DNA of 64,000 bases, from contig NZ_CP150170.1 of assembly GCF_037963865.1 (NCBI RefSeq), positions 5,456,001-5,520,000 of the forward strand, in the 5' to 3' direction. The stretch comes from Paenibacillus sp. FSL R10-2734 (GTDB taxonomy: Bacteria; Bacillota; Bacilli; Paenibacillales; Paenibacillaceae). The stretch's first letter is position 1. Each line of letters begins with the position of its first letter. The position numbers and the translations under genes were made by a program. Shown in pieces: positions 25,585 through 34,289 of this stretch. The notes under the pieces were generated by a model that searched no databases, was not told the DNA's origin, and saw only the letters and a list, made by a program, of their open reading frames with translations.

Positions 25585-25605
25585 TTCGATTCCTCCCACA
25601 AGATA

Positions 25606-26580
25606 TCAATAAACGCCTTCTTCTCCCATTTTCTTGGATAATTTATTCACCAATATAACCATTACAAAGCCGACAATTGATTTGAAGAATCCAATGGCTG
25701 TACTGTAACTAAACTGCCCCTGTCTCAGACCAGCAGTATAAACATACGTATCGATAATTTCCGCAACTTCTCGATTCATGGAGTTAAGTAGCAGATATAC
25801 ATGTTCAAATCCAAGATCAAGAACGGAACCAATTTTCAGAATAAATAAAGTAATAATTACGCCTCTAATCGCTGGAAGAGTGATATGCCACACTTGTCTA
25901 AGCCGTCCAGCTCCATCCATACGCGATGCTTCGTAAAGCCCTGGATCAATGGCAGCTATGGAAGCTAGATAAATAATCGTTCCCCAGCCTGCTTCTCTCC
26001 AAATTACCTGAATAATATACATGGGCCTGAACCATCCTGGATTCAGCAGGAAATTGATTGGTTCGAATCCAAAATAGACAAGCAGCTCGTTGATAATCCC
26101 TCCATCCATAGTGACCATTACATAAGAAATGGAGACGATGATAACCAACGACAAAAAATGGGGCAAATAGAAGATCGTCTGAAAGGTTCTTTTGAAAAAG
26201 GTGCCTTGAAGTTCATTTAACATCAGGGCAAGAATAATCGGCATCGGAAAATAAATAAGTATATTTAATCCAAAAAGGACAAGTGTGTTCACTAATATAT
26301 TTAAAAAATCCGGCTCTGTGAACAACCTACTGAAATGTTTCATTCCTACCCAGTCACTGCCGGTGATCCCTTGATATGGTTTATAATCTTGAAATGAGAT
26401 AATCAATCCGTACATTGGAAGATATTTGAAAATCAGAAAATACAGTACTCCCGGTGTTAGCATAACGTAGAGCCATTTATTTCTCCACAGCCGCTTTTTC
26501 AGTTCGCTGCTGCTTTTATAAATCTCAGGCTTAGGCTGCAATTGAGGAGCTGAGCTGGTCTGTGCGGTGACTTCCTGCAT
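25606..26580 (-). CDS. Carbohydrate ABC transporter permease, LplB type
   Basis: Permease of about 324 residues with six membrane segments and a long cytoplasmic N-terminus. The EAA loop is GLYEASRMDGAGRLRQVWHITLPAIRGVI. KYLPMYGLIISFQDYKPYQGI and VIWREAGWGTIIYLASIAAIDPGLYEA are hallmarks of the LplB/YtcQ-linked branch that imports pectic or complex oligosaccharides. ATG 26580 follows AAGGAGAAAGGAAG. A hairpin separates it from the binding protein upstream, as is common where the binding protein must be made in excess. Confidence 0.92.
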   Translation of the reverse strand: MQEVTAQTSSAPQLQPKPEIYKSSSELKKRLWRNKWLYVMLTPGVLYFLIFKYLPMYGLIISFQDYKPYQGITGSDWVGMKHFSRLFTEPDFLNILVNTLVLFGLNILIYFPMPIILALMLNELQGTFFKRTFQTIFYLPHFLSLVIIVSISYVMVTMDGGIINELLVYFGFEPINFLLNPGWFRPMYIIQVIWREAGWGTIIYLASIAAIDPGLYEASRMDGAGRLRQVWHITLPAIRGVIITLFILKIGSVLDLGFEHVYLLLNSMNREVAEIIDTYVYTAGLRQGQFSYSTAIGFFKSIVGFVMVILVNKLSKKMGEEGVY

Positions 26581-26643
26581 GATATTCTTCCTTTCTCCTT
26601 CTTTATTCAAACACGATATTTATGAACCCAGTGAGGAATAGAA

Positions 26644-26671
26644 AAGGTTGTTGAAACAAGATCAACAACCT
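26644..26671 (-). terminator. Intercistronic hairpin after the binding protein
   Basis: AGGTTGTTGA and TCAACAACCT pair perfectly around a 7-nt loop, followed on the minus strand by TTTTCT. It probably terminates part of the transcripts or protects the upstream mRNA, giving more binding protein than permease. Confidence 0.6.
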
Positions 26672-26713
26672 CTTCAGCTACAATTTGTCGCTTAACTATT
26701 CCAGTTCGGGTTA

Positions 26714-28273
26714 CTATTTTTTGTATAAAGCGTTGTATTCTTCAATAATCTTTTCTCCGCCACGGCTCTTCCAGTTCTCTACTTCCTTCTCGAATCCAGC
26801 TTTGTCGATCTGACCATAAATATATTTGTAGGTTGCATCTGTAATAATCTGTTGAAGCTCTACACCTTTTTCTGTATAGGTAGACGAATCCATAGCAGCT
26901 GTTGGATCTGCTACACCAACTTTGACATTCTCAAGAACCAATTGATCCGCATGAATTCTTCCTGGCAGCGTATTATAGTTCTCGTACATTCCATTGGTTT
27001 CAGCTTCGCCGATAACGCTGTCCTTATAACCCTTTACTTCACGTTCAATCAATTCTTTGTCATCTGTAGCTTTCGCTTTACCGTCCTCAACGGTATAGTG
27101 AGTACCTTCAATTCCCCAATACATCAAATTAGCTACTTCTGGGGTCATCATTTGATCAAAGAAAGTAAGAATCTTCTTGAGTTCTGCCTCATCCTTCACA
27201 GCAGATTTTGGGAACAAGACAACGTTGTTATAGCCTGGAATCATCCATTGAGCATATTTTCCATCTGGACTTGCAACCATACTATGTGCGTCCAAAACAG
27301 CGGCAGGGTTATTCTTAATAGTATCTTTATTGAGGGAATCAATATCTTGCATGGAGCCCCCAATATAGAGTCCACCCTTTCCAGCCTTAAACATATTTAC
27401 AGCATCCGTTTTACTGGTGGCAGCGAAATCTTGATTAATGTATCCGCCATCACGAGCTTTTTTGAAGAAATCCATCGTGTCGAAATATTCATCGAAGGTA
27501 AATTCAGGTGCTAATTTACCATCCTTCTCTCCCCAGGTGTTCGGTGTTCCGAACCAAGACGAGACGGTTTTGAAAGCTCCATAGGTCAACTCATTACGGT
27601 CAATAATACCTGTAGTATCTTTCTTTCCATTACCATCTGGATCTTGTTCCGTGAAGGCCTTAGCCATTTCAAATAATTCATCTACATTAGCTGGTGCAGC
27701 AAGCCCTAATTTATCTGCCCAGTCTTTTCGGTAAATGATCCCTTGACGAGCAAGTGGACGCCCGATATATAGGGTATAAAGCTTGCCATCTACTTTCGTG
27801 TTATTCAGAATTTCTGGTTTCAATTTGCTCAAATTCGGAAATTCGCTTAATAGTGTACCGATTTCCCAGAATTGTCCGTCCTTTATCGCTTCTTTCATCT
27901 GAATGAAGGTTGTCTGATTCTTCAAATAGGTTACTTGCGGCAGTGAACCGGTAGCAAAAGATGAATTCAGTTTTTCCTCATAAGTATCAGCCGGAAAAAA
28001 TTGATAAGTCAGCTTCGTGTTGGTCAATTTTTCAAGTTCATTCTTAATCGTATCCGGAGGAGTCTCTGATGTATTCAATGGAAGCATAATCTTGATTTCT
28101 GTCGGGCCTTCTACTTTCACTTCTTCTTTTGCTTTCTCTGTTTCTACCGGCTTCGTGGTGCTCTCACCACCTGCAGAACTTGCTTGATTGTTGTTATTAC
28201 CACCGCATCCAGCTAATAATGTACTGAATGTTAATAGTGCCGTTAACAACATGGTGAAGGACTTCTTCTTCAT
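26714..28273 (-). CDS. Extracellular solute-binding lipoprotein (copy 1, in operon with permeases)
   Basis: Captures the oligosaccharide for the LplB/LplC-type transporter. About 519 residues. Signal peptide with lipobox LLAGC near residue 22, followed by an Asn/Ser/Gly-rich linker. The body (FWEIG, RQGIIYRKDWADKLGL, DPDGNGKKDTTGIIDRNELTYGAFKT) belongs to the large YtcQ/LplA-like binding proteins. GGAGG precedes ATG 28273. It is clearly paralogous to the protein at 28655-30172. The long E2 palindrome lies in its leader region. Confidence 0.92.
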   Translation of the reverse strand: MKKKSFTMLLTALLTFSTLLAGCGGNNNNQASSAGGESTTKPVETEKAKEEVKVEGPTEIKIMLPLNTSETPPDTIKNELEKLTNTKLTYQFFPADTYEEKLNSSFATGSLPQVTYLKNQTTFIQMKEAIKDGQFWEIGTLLSEFPNLSKLKPEILNNTKVDGKLYTLYIGRPLARQGIIYRKDWADKLGLAAPANVDELFEMAKAFTEQDPDGNGKKDTTGIIDRNELTYGAFKTVSSWFGTPNTWGEKDGKLAPEFTFDEYFDTMDFFKKARDGGYINQDFAATSKTDAVNMFKAGKGGLYIGGSMQDIDSLNKDTIKNNPAAVLDAHSMVASPDGKYAQWMIPGYNNVVLFPKSAVKDEAELKKILTFFDQMMTPEVANLMYWGIEGTHYTVEDGKAKATDDKELIEREVKGYKDSVIGEAETNGMYENYNTLPGRIHADQLVLENVKVGVADPTAAMDSSTYTEKGVELQQIITDATYKYIYGQIDKAGFEKEVENWKSRGGEKIIEEYNALYKK

Positions 28274-28440
28274 AACATCTTGACCTCCATAATTTGTATT
28301 GGTTACGAGTTCCACGTTACATGTTCGGCAAGGTTACGAAAACAATCATTTCCCCATAAAGCCCCGTTCTTAAAGGGATCTGAGCAAATGATTATGATGA
28401 TAACTTGAGATTCTTTATTTGGGGTGTCGGGCGTAACTAC

Positions 28441-28553
28441 GGGAAATGTTTGGACTTCCGGCCGCTGTTGTCTCCAGATTTTTCGAATTACCTCAAAGGG
28501 TAAATCCCGAGACAAAGGCGGTCGCTATCGCTCCTACAGTTCCAAACTTTCCC
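28441..28553. repeat. Long imperfect palindrome upstream of binding protein 1 (element E2)
   Basis: Outer arms GGGAAATGTTTGGACTT (28441-28457) and AGTTCCAAACTTTCCC (28538-28553); inner arms GGCCGCTGTTGTCTC (28460-28474) and GAGACAAAGGCGGTC (28509-28523); a TTACC/GGTAA tip. It occupies much of the 381-bp gap between the two binding-protein genes. No gene is seen in the gap; the promoter of the operon must lie here. Confidence 0.65.
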
Positions 28554-28601
28554 TTCATTACTTCTCACCCAAATGGTTTCTTCTCCGTTAACTCTGGGCA
28601 G

Positions 28602-28635
28602 CAAAAAAAAATCCACCGCGTCTACCGCAGTGGAT
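28602..28635 (-). terminator. Terminator after binding protein 2
   Basis: On the minus strand ATCCACTGCGG pairs with CCGCGGTGGAT-type arm sequence (28611-28635) and runs into nine T residues. It makes the upstream binding-protein gene a separate transcript. Confidence 0.8.
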
Positions 28636-28654
28636 CAATGAATAACTAACCTAT

Positions 28655-30172
28655 TTACTTCTCTATCCCAAGCTCAGCCTCACCATATTCCTTAATAATC
28701 AGATCTCCTCCGCTAGCTCTCCATTTCTCAACTTCCTTCTGGAATCCCTCAGCGGTTATTTTGCCTAATATGTAATTGTACGTAGCGTCCACAATGATGG
28801 TAGACAATTCTACATTCTTCTCATCAAAAGTCGAAGAGCTCAGAGACACGGTCGGATCGTCGACCAGAAAGGATTCATTATCTTTACTCAGCTGATCCGC
28901 AAGTGAGGTCAATTTCTCCTTCTGGGCCACTTCCATAATGTTCTTATTACTAATATCTGCAATCATCAAAGAATATAAGGGATTTACTTCCTGCACCCGC
29001 AGTTCTGAGGTCTCCTCGGGAAGAATGACCTTTCCACCCTCAAGCTTATAATGACGGCCCTCAAACCCGTACATCATTATATTCGCTACATCTTTGTCCA
29101 TTGTTCGATTAAAGAATTCGAGCACCTGCCGGAGCTCAAGCTCCGTCGCAATCGCTTTTTTGGAGAAGAGATACAGTCCGTTATAATTGGGTATCGACCA
29201 CACTTTATACCCATCAGGTCCTTCGATCCGATTGATTAACGTTAATTCTGCTTTTGGATTCAGATCCTGAGCTTCAATAGATAGCCGCTTCACATCTGTC
29301 ATACTGCCAATAAATACACCAGCAATGCCATTTATGAACTTATCGCGCTGTACTTCTTTGCTCGTTAGGGCAAAATCCTGATTTATAATTTTCTCATCAT
29401 ATAATTTCTTCATGAAGTTCATAGTGTTCATATACTGTGGGGTCACGAATTCAGGAACAAATTGATGGTTCTCTAGTTTCCAATTATTTGGTGTGCCAAA
29501 ATACGAACTTAACGTCTTAAATACTCCATACACGAGATCATTACGGTCGACTAATCCGAAGGTATCTTGTTTACCATTCTGGTCAGGATCGTGATATGTA
29601 AATTGTCTCATTACCTCATAAAGTTCATCCAGTGTTTGCGGATTATTTAAATGAAGATTGTCGAGCCAATCCTTGCGTATAATGACCCCCTGTCTGGAAG
29701 AAGGACGTTCCGTATATAGGCCATAGATTTTACTATCTACAGAAGTTTGCTTAAGAATAGCGGGATCCAGATGTTTAAGATTGGAGAACTCCTGAAGATA
29801 CGGACCGATCTCCCAAAAGGCATCCGAACGAATTGCATTTTTCACCAGATTATAGTCTGAGAACTTTACAAATGTGACCTTTCCGAGGGAGTTGGTCGTC
29901 AAGGCCGTATTCATCTTATCCGTATAGACTCCCTCTGGAACCCAACTTATATCGAGCTTTACACCTGTCAATCTTTCGATCTCAGCCATAATTTCTTTGG
30001 AAGGCTGCTGCGGAAAATGAAGGGGCGCCAAAATTGAGATGCTCGGATGAGACACATCTGGGCCGGAGTCGGCAGATTCCACATTGTTGCAAGCGCTTAA
30101 AAAAGAGAAAACGAGCATAGTAAATAAGCAGAAATACAACGTTACCCTTCTACCCTTAGATACTCTAAACAT
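28655..30172 (-). CDS. Extracellular solute-binding lipoprotein (copy 2, separate transcript)
   Basis: Second YtcQ/LplA-like binding protein, 505 residues, with signal peptide and lipobox FLSAC near residue 28. It aligns along its whole length with copy 1 (for instance FWEIGPYLQEF, RQGVIIRKDWLDNL, DPDQNGKQDTFGLVDRND, TLSSYFGTPNNW), so the two arose by duplication. GGAGG lies eight bases before ATG 30172. It has its own terminator and no adjacent permease of its own, and it is the gene closest to the divergent AraC-type regulator. It may feed the same permeases with a different ligand or act as a sensor partner; both are inference. Confidence 0.92.
   Translation of the reverse strand: MFRVSKGRRVTLYFCLFTMLVFSFLSACNNVESADSGPDVSHPSISILAPLHFPQQPSKEIMAEIERLTGVKLDISWVPEGVYTDKMNTALTTNSLGKVTFVKFSDYNLVKNAIRSDAFWEIGPYLQEFSNLKHLDPAILKQTSVDSKIYGLYTERPSSRQGVIIRKDWLDNLHLNNPQTLDELYEVMRQFTYHDPDQNGKQDTFGLVDRNDLVYGVFKTLSSYFGTPNNWKLENHQFVPEFVTPQYMNTMNFMKKLYDEKIINQDFALTSKEVQRDKFINGIAGVFIGSMTDVKRLSIEAQDLNPKAELTLINRIEGPDGYKVWSIPNYNGLYLFSKKAIATELELRQVLEFFNRTMDKDVANIMMYGFEGRHYKLEGGKVILPEETSELRVQEVNPLYSLMIADISNKNIMEVAQKEKLTSLADQLSKDNESFLVDDPTVSLSSSTFDEKNVELSTIIVDATYNYILGKITAEGFQKEVEKWRASGGDLIIKEYGEAELGIEK
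30088..30101. promoter_or_regulatory. cre-like site inside the start of binding protein 2
   Basis: TGCAAGCGCTTAAA matches the catabolite-responsive element consensus TGNAANCGNWNNCA at all but one fixed position. It is about 75 bp inside the coding region, a place where CcpA sites do occur, and would fit glucose repression of this gene. Confidence 0.35.
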
Positions 30173-30351
30173 TTCTGTGGCCTCCTAGATATTATAAGGA
30201 TTTTCACCCTACAGCTTGAAGATTTTACATTTTGTAGGCATAATTAGAGCTAATGATTATCGCAGAACAAGATGATTATTGTTATTTCCCACCAGGTTTC
30301 ATACACTTAGAACAAGTGTCTACTTCTACATAAGTAAAGGTGCTGAGTCCC

Positions 30352-32697
30352 GTGAAACCATTAAGCTTTCTAAGTAAGCTAACGATGTTTGCCTTTGTGA
30401 TTAGCATGCTGCCTGTGTTATTCATCGGTTCTTTTTCATACTTCACATCGTCAAAAGAAATACAAAAGAATGTTAATAACAGCAAAATGGAACTTATCTT
30501 GCAAATCACCTCAAATGTAGAACATAAGTTAACAACTGTCAATCAAACATTAAACCAAGTGATCAACTCCAGTGTATTAAAAAAAGCACTAAACAACCCA
30601 TTAAATGAAACCGATTTCATTTTATACAACGATTTAAGAAATGAAATTCGCAATATGCAGTCCTTTGATACGAAACTGGAGGATGTCATCTTACTAAATC
30701 AACAGCAAAATTGGATGATCAAAAATTCAGGAGTCTATCGCTTGGATGAATACAAGAACCATGCGCAGCTCACCAACCTAATGAATGTTGCCGAAGATAC
30801 CTCGTGGATCTTGAACCCATCCTCCTTATTTTATAGCGAGGAAAGCATTAACGTCACTGGCTGTAACTACAGCATTAGTCTTATCAAGAAGCTCCCGACC
30901 AATAAGCTTCAAAAATACGCGATTGCCTTAGCTAATATTCCTGTGTGCAGTCTTCAGGATTTCATTAACTCTGATGTACAGCCACTCGACGATATTATCG
31001 TGCTGGATAAAGAGGGCCGATTCCTGCTCCATCCGGACCGCAACTTAATCGGAAAGCCTATGAGAGAAGGCGGATTTACAGATGTCGCATTCATTTCTGA
31101 TCTCTCCAAGCTTTCAGGTCAGTTCAAGACCGTCATCCACAAGAAAGATTACTCTGTGACTTACAAGCGATCTCAGATGAATGGCTGGGTCTATCTTTCG
31201 GTCACATCCATGGAAAGCTTGACCAAAGAATCCAAAAAAATTGGTCTGTTTACGATTATCGTGTGTACCTTTATGCTTCTGCTGTCTATTCTCTTGGCAT
31301 GGATCGGATCTAGACGTATGTACACGCCCATTGAAAGACTACTCAATCAGATGGGCCAACGTAAAGCAGATATTAAATCCAGACACACGAATGAATTTCA
31401 GATTATTGGTGAGCAAGTTCATTCTTTATTCCAATCCAAATCACAGCTGGAAAAAGAAGTCCGTCAGCACATTCAGCAGGTGCGTACCTTCTTCTTAATC
31501 AATGCCTTCCACGGCAACGTTAAGAAGCGTGATTTGCTTGAAGAGCTGGAACAATTCGGCTACCATAAACAGCTTGAAGAATGGAAGACGATGGCTGTGA
31601 TTACGTTGTCTATCGATTTTGCCGAAGATTCCAGCTATGAGAAAACAGATGTTAATCTCTTGTTATTCGCTGCCCACAATATGATTGAAGAGTTAGTCTA
31701 CCCTGAACAACGACTTGCTCCTGTAATGATGGACCATGCGGTGGTTGTATTATTGGGGAGTCCGGACAGTGATACCGAGTCTTTTCGCAAAACATTATAT
31801 TCGTTAACAGAGAAGCTGCAACAGGAAGTAAATAATTACCTAAAGCTACAGGTGAGCATAGGACTGAGCCTTCCCTTCAGCTCTTTCGACAAGCTATCCA
31901 TCGCCTACAGAGAGGGCCTTGAAGCACTGAAGCATCGGATTAAGCTTGGCAAAGGCGTCATTATCCAGTACGAAAATATTAACTCAGGCAAGCATTATCT
32001 GAACTTGAACTATCCTACACATAAAGAAAATGATTTAATGGACGCTATCAAATTGGCAGAAACGGATAAAGCAAAGGAGCTTGTTCATTTGCTCTTTAAA
32101 TCCATCTTTGCCCAAGAGCTTTCACCGCAGGAATATCAGATCCCACTGACCCGTCTACTCAATAATTTGCTCATTATGATGCAAGAATCAGGCATTAGCT
32201 TAACTCAAATTTATCATGCCAACGGTTCCATATTTGAGGAATTACATGATCTGCATACTGTGGCGGAGATTGAGGATTGGTTCTGGAGTATGGTCATTTA
32301 TCCGATGATCAAGATTTTTAATAGCAGACAGAATGCTCAATATCACAATATCTCTGAGAAGATCATCGATCTGATTCAGCATGATTATGATACAGATCTT
32401 ACTTTAGAAGAATGTGCTTCTCGTCTGCATTACAATGCCAACTATATCAGCAGTGTATTCCGTAAGGAGACCCAATACTATTTCAGTGAATACTTAACGA
32501 TGTACCGATTTAAAATGGCGAAAAAATGGCTGAAAGAAACCGATATGCCCATTAAAGATATTGCAGCCAAATTAAGATATAACAACTCTCAGAACTTTAT
32601 TCGCTCTTTCCGTAAGCAGGAAGGCATGACACCTGGACAATACCGGGATCATAATACTGGCACTAAACTGAAATCAACCTTCGATGAATCCATGTAA
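30352..32697 (+). CDS. Membrane-bound AraC-family regulator, YesS-like
   Basis: Single-chain sensor-regulator of about 781 residues. Order: membrane segment (LTMFAFVISMLPVLFIGSF), extracellular Cache-like sensor of about 260 residues, second membrane segment (IGLFTIIVCTFMLLLSILLAW), a cytoplasmic helical region, and a C-terminal AraC double HTH (DLTLEECASRLHYNANYISSVFRKET and MPIKDIAAKLRYNNSQNFIRSFRKQEGMTPGQYR). The GTG start at 30352 is nine bases after AAAGGTG. This architecture is that of B. subtilis YesS, the activator of rhamnogalacturonan genes. It stands between the two divergent pectin operons and is their likely activator. Confidence 0.9.
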   Translation: MKPLSFLSKLTMFAFVISMLPVLFIGSFSYFTSSKEIQKNVNNSKMELILQITSNVEHKLTTVNQTLNQVINSSVLKKALNNPLNETDFILYNDLRNEIRNMQSFDTKLEDVILLNQQQNWMIKNSGVYRLDEYKNHAQLTNLMNVAEDTSWILNPSSLFYSEESINVTGCNYSISLIKKLPTNKLQKYAIALANIPVCSLQDFINSDVQPLDDIIVLDKEGRFLLHPDRNLIGKPMREGGFTDVAFISDLSKLSGQFKTVIHKKDYSVTYKRSQMNGWVYLSVTSMESLTKESKKIGLFTIIVCTFMLLLSILLAWIGSRRMYTPIERLLNQMGQRKADIKSRHTNEFQIIGEQVHSLFQSKSQLEKEVRQHIQQVRTFFLINAFHGNVKKRDLLEELEQFGYHKQLEEWKTMAVITLSIDFAEDSSYEKTDVNLLLFAAHNMIEELVYPEQRLAPVMMDHAVVVLLGSPDSDTESFRKTLYSLTEKLQQEVNNYLKLQVSIGLSLPFSSFDKLSIAYREGLEALKHRIKLGKGVIIQYENINSGKHYLNLNYPTHKENDLMDAIKLAETDKAKELVHLLFKSIFAQELSPQEYQIPLTRLLNNLLIMMQESGISLTQIYHANGSIFEELHDLHTVAEIEDWFWSMVIYPMIKIFNSRQNAQYHNISEKIIDLIQHDYDTDLTLEECASRLHYNANYISSVFRKETQYYFSEYLTMYRFKMAKKWLKETDMPIKDIAAKLRYNNSQNFIRSFRKQEGMTPGQYRDHNTGTKLKSTFDESM

Positions 32698-32728
32698 AGT
32701 AAGCATGCAATGCTGTTCTCGGTGATTC

Positions 32729-32759
32729 AGAAAAAAAAAAAGAGTCTCTCTTTTTTTTC
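32729..32759 (+). terminator. A/T-rich hairpin after the AraC-type gene
   Basis: A run of twelve A residues followed by AGAG and CTCTTTTTTTT can fold into a stem with a T tail. Stability is low because most pairs are A-T; it is probably a weak terminator or attenuator before the esterase gene. Confidence 0.45.
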
Positions 32760-32810
32760 GAAAATATGTTAACGTGTGCATATAATCTTTTAGGGAGGTA
32801 ATTGAACTCG

Positions 32811-34289
32811 ATGTTAAACATTCGCCTAAGTCAGAAGAACACGGAACAAAATGAGCTTACACTGGAGACCCCACTACTCACCCTCTACCCACTTGAGACG
32901 GATCAGCCTCGTCCCTTCATATTGGTATTGCCTGGTGGAGGTTATACTCTCTTGGCACAGCATGAAGGAGCACCGGTAGCGAAATGGCTAAACACTTTAG
33001 GTATTCATGCAGGCGTACTGGATTATCAGGTCGGCAGTTTCAACGTCACTTCTTTGTTAAATGATGTTGAGGAAGCTCTTAAATGGATCAGGGAAGCACC
33101 AAAAGATTGGAATGTGATCTCGGAACAAGTAGGGATGATTGGATTCTCCGCTGGAGGACACTTAGCTTCCATCTATACTACCACGCGGCCAGAGAAGCCG
33201 AATATTCTACTGCTAGGATACCCTGTAATCACTTTCCAAGAGCCTTATGCTCACAAGGGGAGCCGACTTCATTTTCTAGGAGACCACCCAACACAAGTGG
33301 AGCTTCACGGCTATTCATCAGAAACCCAAGTGACTTCGCAGATGCCTCCGACCTTTATTTGGACCACAGCAAATGATGCCAGTGTTCCCGTTGAGAACAG
33401 TCTGTTGTTCTCAACGGCACTATCGAAGCAAGGGATTCCTTTCGAGCTGCATGTCTTTGAAGAAGGTCGACATGGACTCGGACTTTCTATGGACAATCCG
33501 CATTGCCAGCAATGGCTTTCCATTTCTGAGAAATGGCTAAGTAAGCATCATTACGTTAAAAGAAAAGAACTTATAACACAAACACTATTTATTGCGGGCG
33601 ACTCCACTGCAGCTATCAAAGGTGCTGGAGAAAAACCTATGACTGGCTGGGGAGAATACCTGCAAAGTTATTTTGGAGCTTCTGTTCGAATTGAGAATCG
33701 TGCAATGAATGGGCGAAGCACCAAATCATTTATAACAGACGGCCGCCTGGATGCCATCCTTAAAGACTTCAAAGCAGGTGACTACCTGTTTATTCAATTT
33801 GGGCACAACGATGAGAAGAAAGAAGACCCTTTACGTTACACTGATCCCGACACTGAATATCGACACAATCTACTTCAATATATAGAAGCCGCTCGGAAGC
33901 TAGGGGGTACTCCGGTTTTGCTAACGTCAGTGAGTCGCCGCCGCTACACTTCAGATGGACAGCTTGACCCGCTTGCTGTAGGTGCTTATCCCGAGGCTAT
34001 GAGACAAGTAGCTGAAGAAACACAAACTCCCCTACTTGATATTTTTACAGCTTCGCAAGAGCTCTATCGTTCATTAGGCAAAGAAGAATCAAAGAAATTA
34101 TTTATGCATTTGCCTGAAAAAATACATTCCAATTACCCCAATGGAGTTGCGGATGATACTCATTTTTGTGATGAAGGCGCTCAGCAAATCGCTAGACTTG
34201 TGGTTCAGGCTATTAGTCAATCCACAGCCTTACCGATATCAAACCTACAACCACTATTACAAGGAGTGATCACAGATGTCTATAATTAA
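32811..34289 (+). CDS. Two-domain esterase: alpha/beta hydrolase fused to SGNH rhamnogalacturonan acetylesterase
   Basis: Protein of about 492 residues with two complete esterase folds. Residues 1-245 are an acetylesterase-type alpha/beta hydrolase (LPGGGYT oxyanion loop, GFSAGGH with Ser113, Asp189, His221). Residues 257-490 are an SGNH/GDSL enzyme like YesT (IAGDST with Ser265, NGRSTKS, FGHND, and DDTHF with the catalytic Asp and His). In B. subtilis these activities are separate proteins. No signal peptide, so it should deacetylate imported pectic oligosaccharides. GGGAGGT precedes ATG 32811. The end overlaps the next gene by 14 bp, implying translational coupling. Confidence 0.88.
   Translation: MLNIRLSQKNTEQNELTLETPLLTLYPLETDQPRPFILVLPGGGYTLLAQHEGAPVAKWLNTLGIHAGVLDYQVGSFNVTSLLNDVEEALKWIREAPKDWNVISEQVGMIGFSAGGHLASIYTTTRPEKPNILLLGYPVITFQEPYAHKGSRLHFLGDHPTQVELHGYSSETQVTSQMPPTFIWTTANDASVPVENSLLFSTALSKQGIPFELHVFEEGRHGLGLSMDNPHCQQWLSISEKWLSKHHYVKRKELITQTLFIAGDSTAAIKGAGEKPMTGWGEYLQSYFGASVRIENRAMNGRSTKSFITDGRLDAILKDFKAGDYLFIQFGHNDEKKEDPLRYTDPDTEYRHNLLQYIEAARKLGGTPVLLTSVSRRRYTSDGQLDPLAVGAYPEAMRQVAEETQTPLLDIFTASQELYRSLGKEESKKLFMHLPEKIHSNYPNGVADDTHFCDEGAQQIARLVVQAISQSTALPISNLQPLLQGVITDVYN

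Noticed and set aside
26852..27514. 220-residue plus-strand frame
   Set aside because: Antisense to binding protein 1; composition and lack of motifs indicate a shadow.
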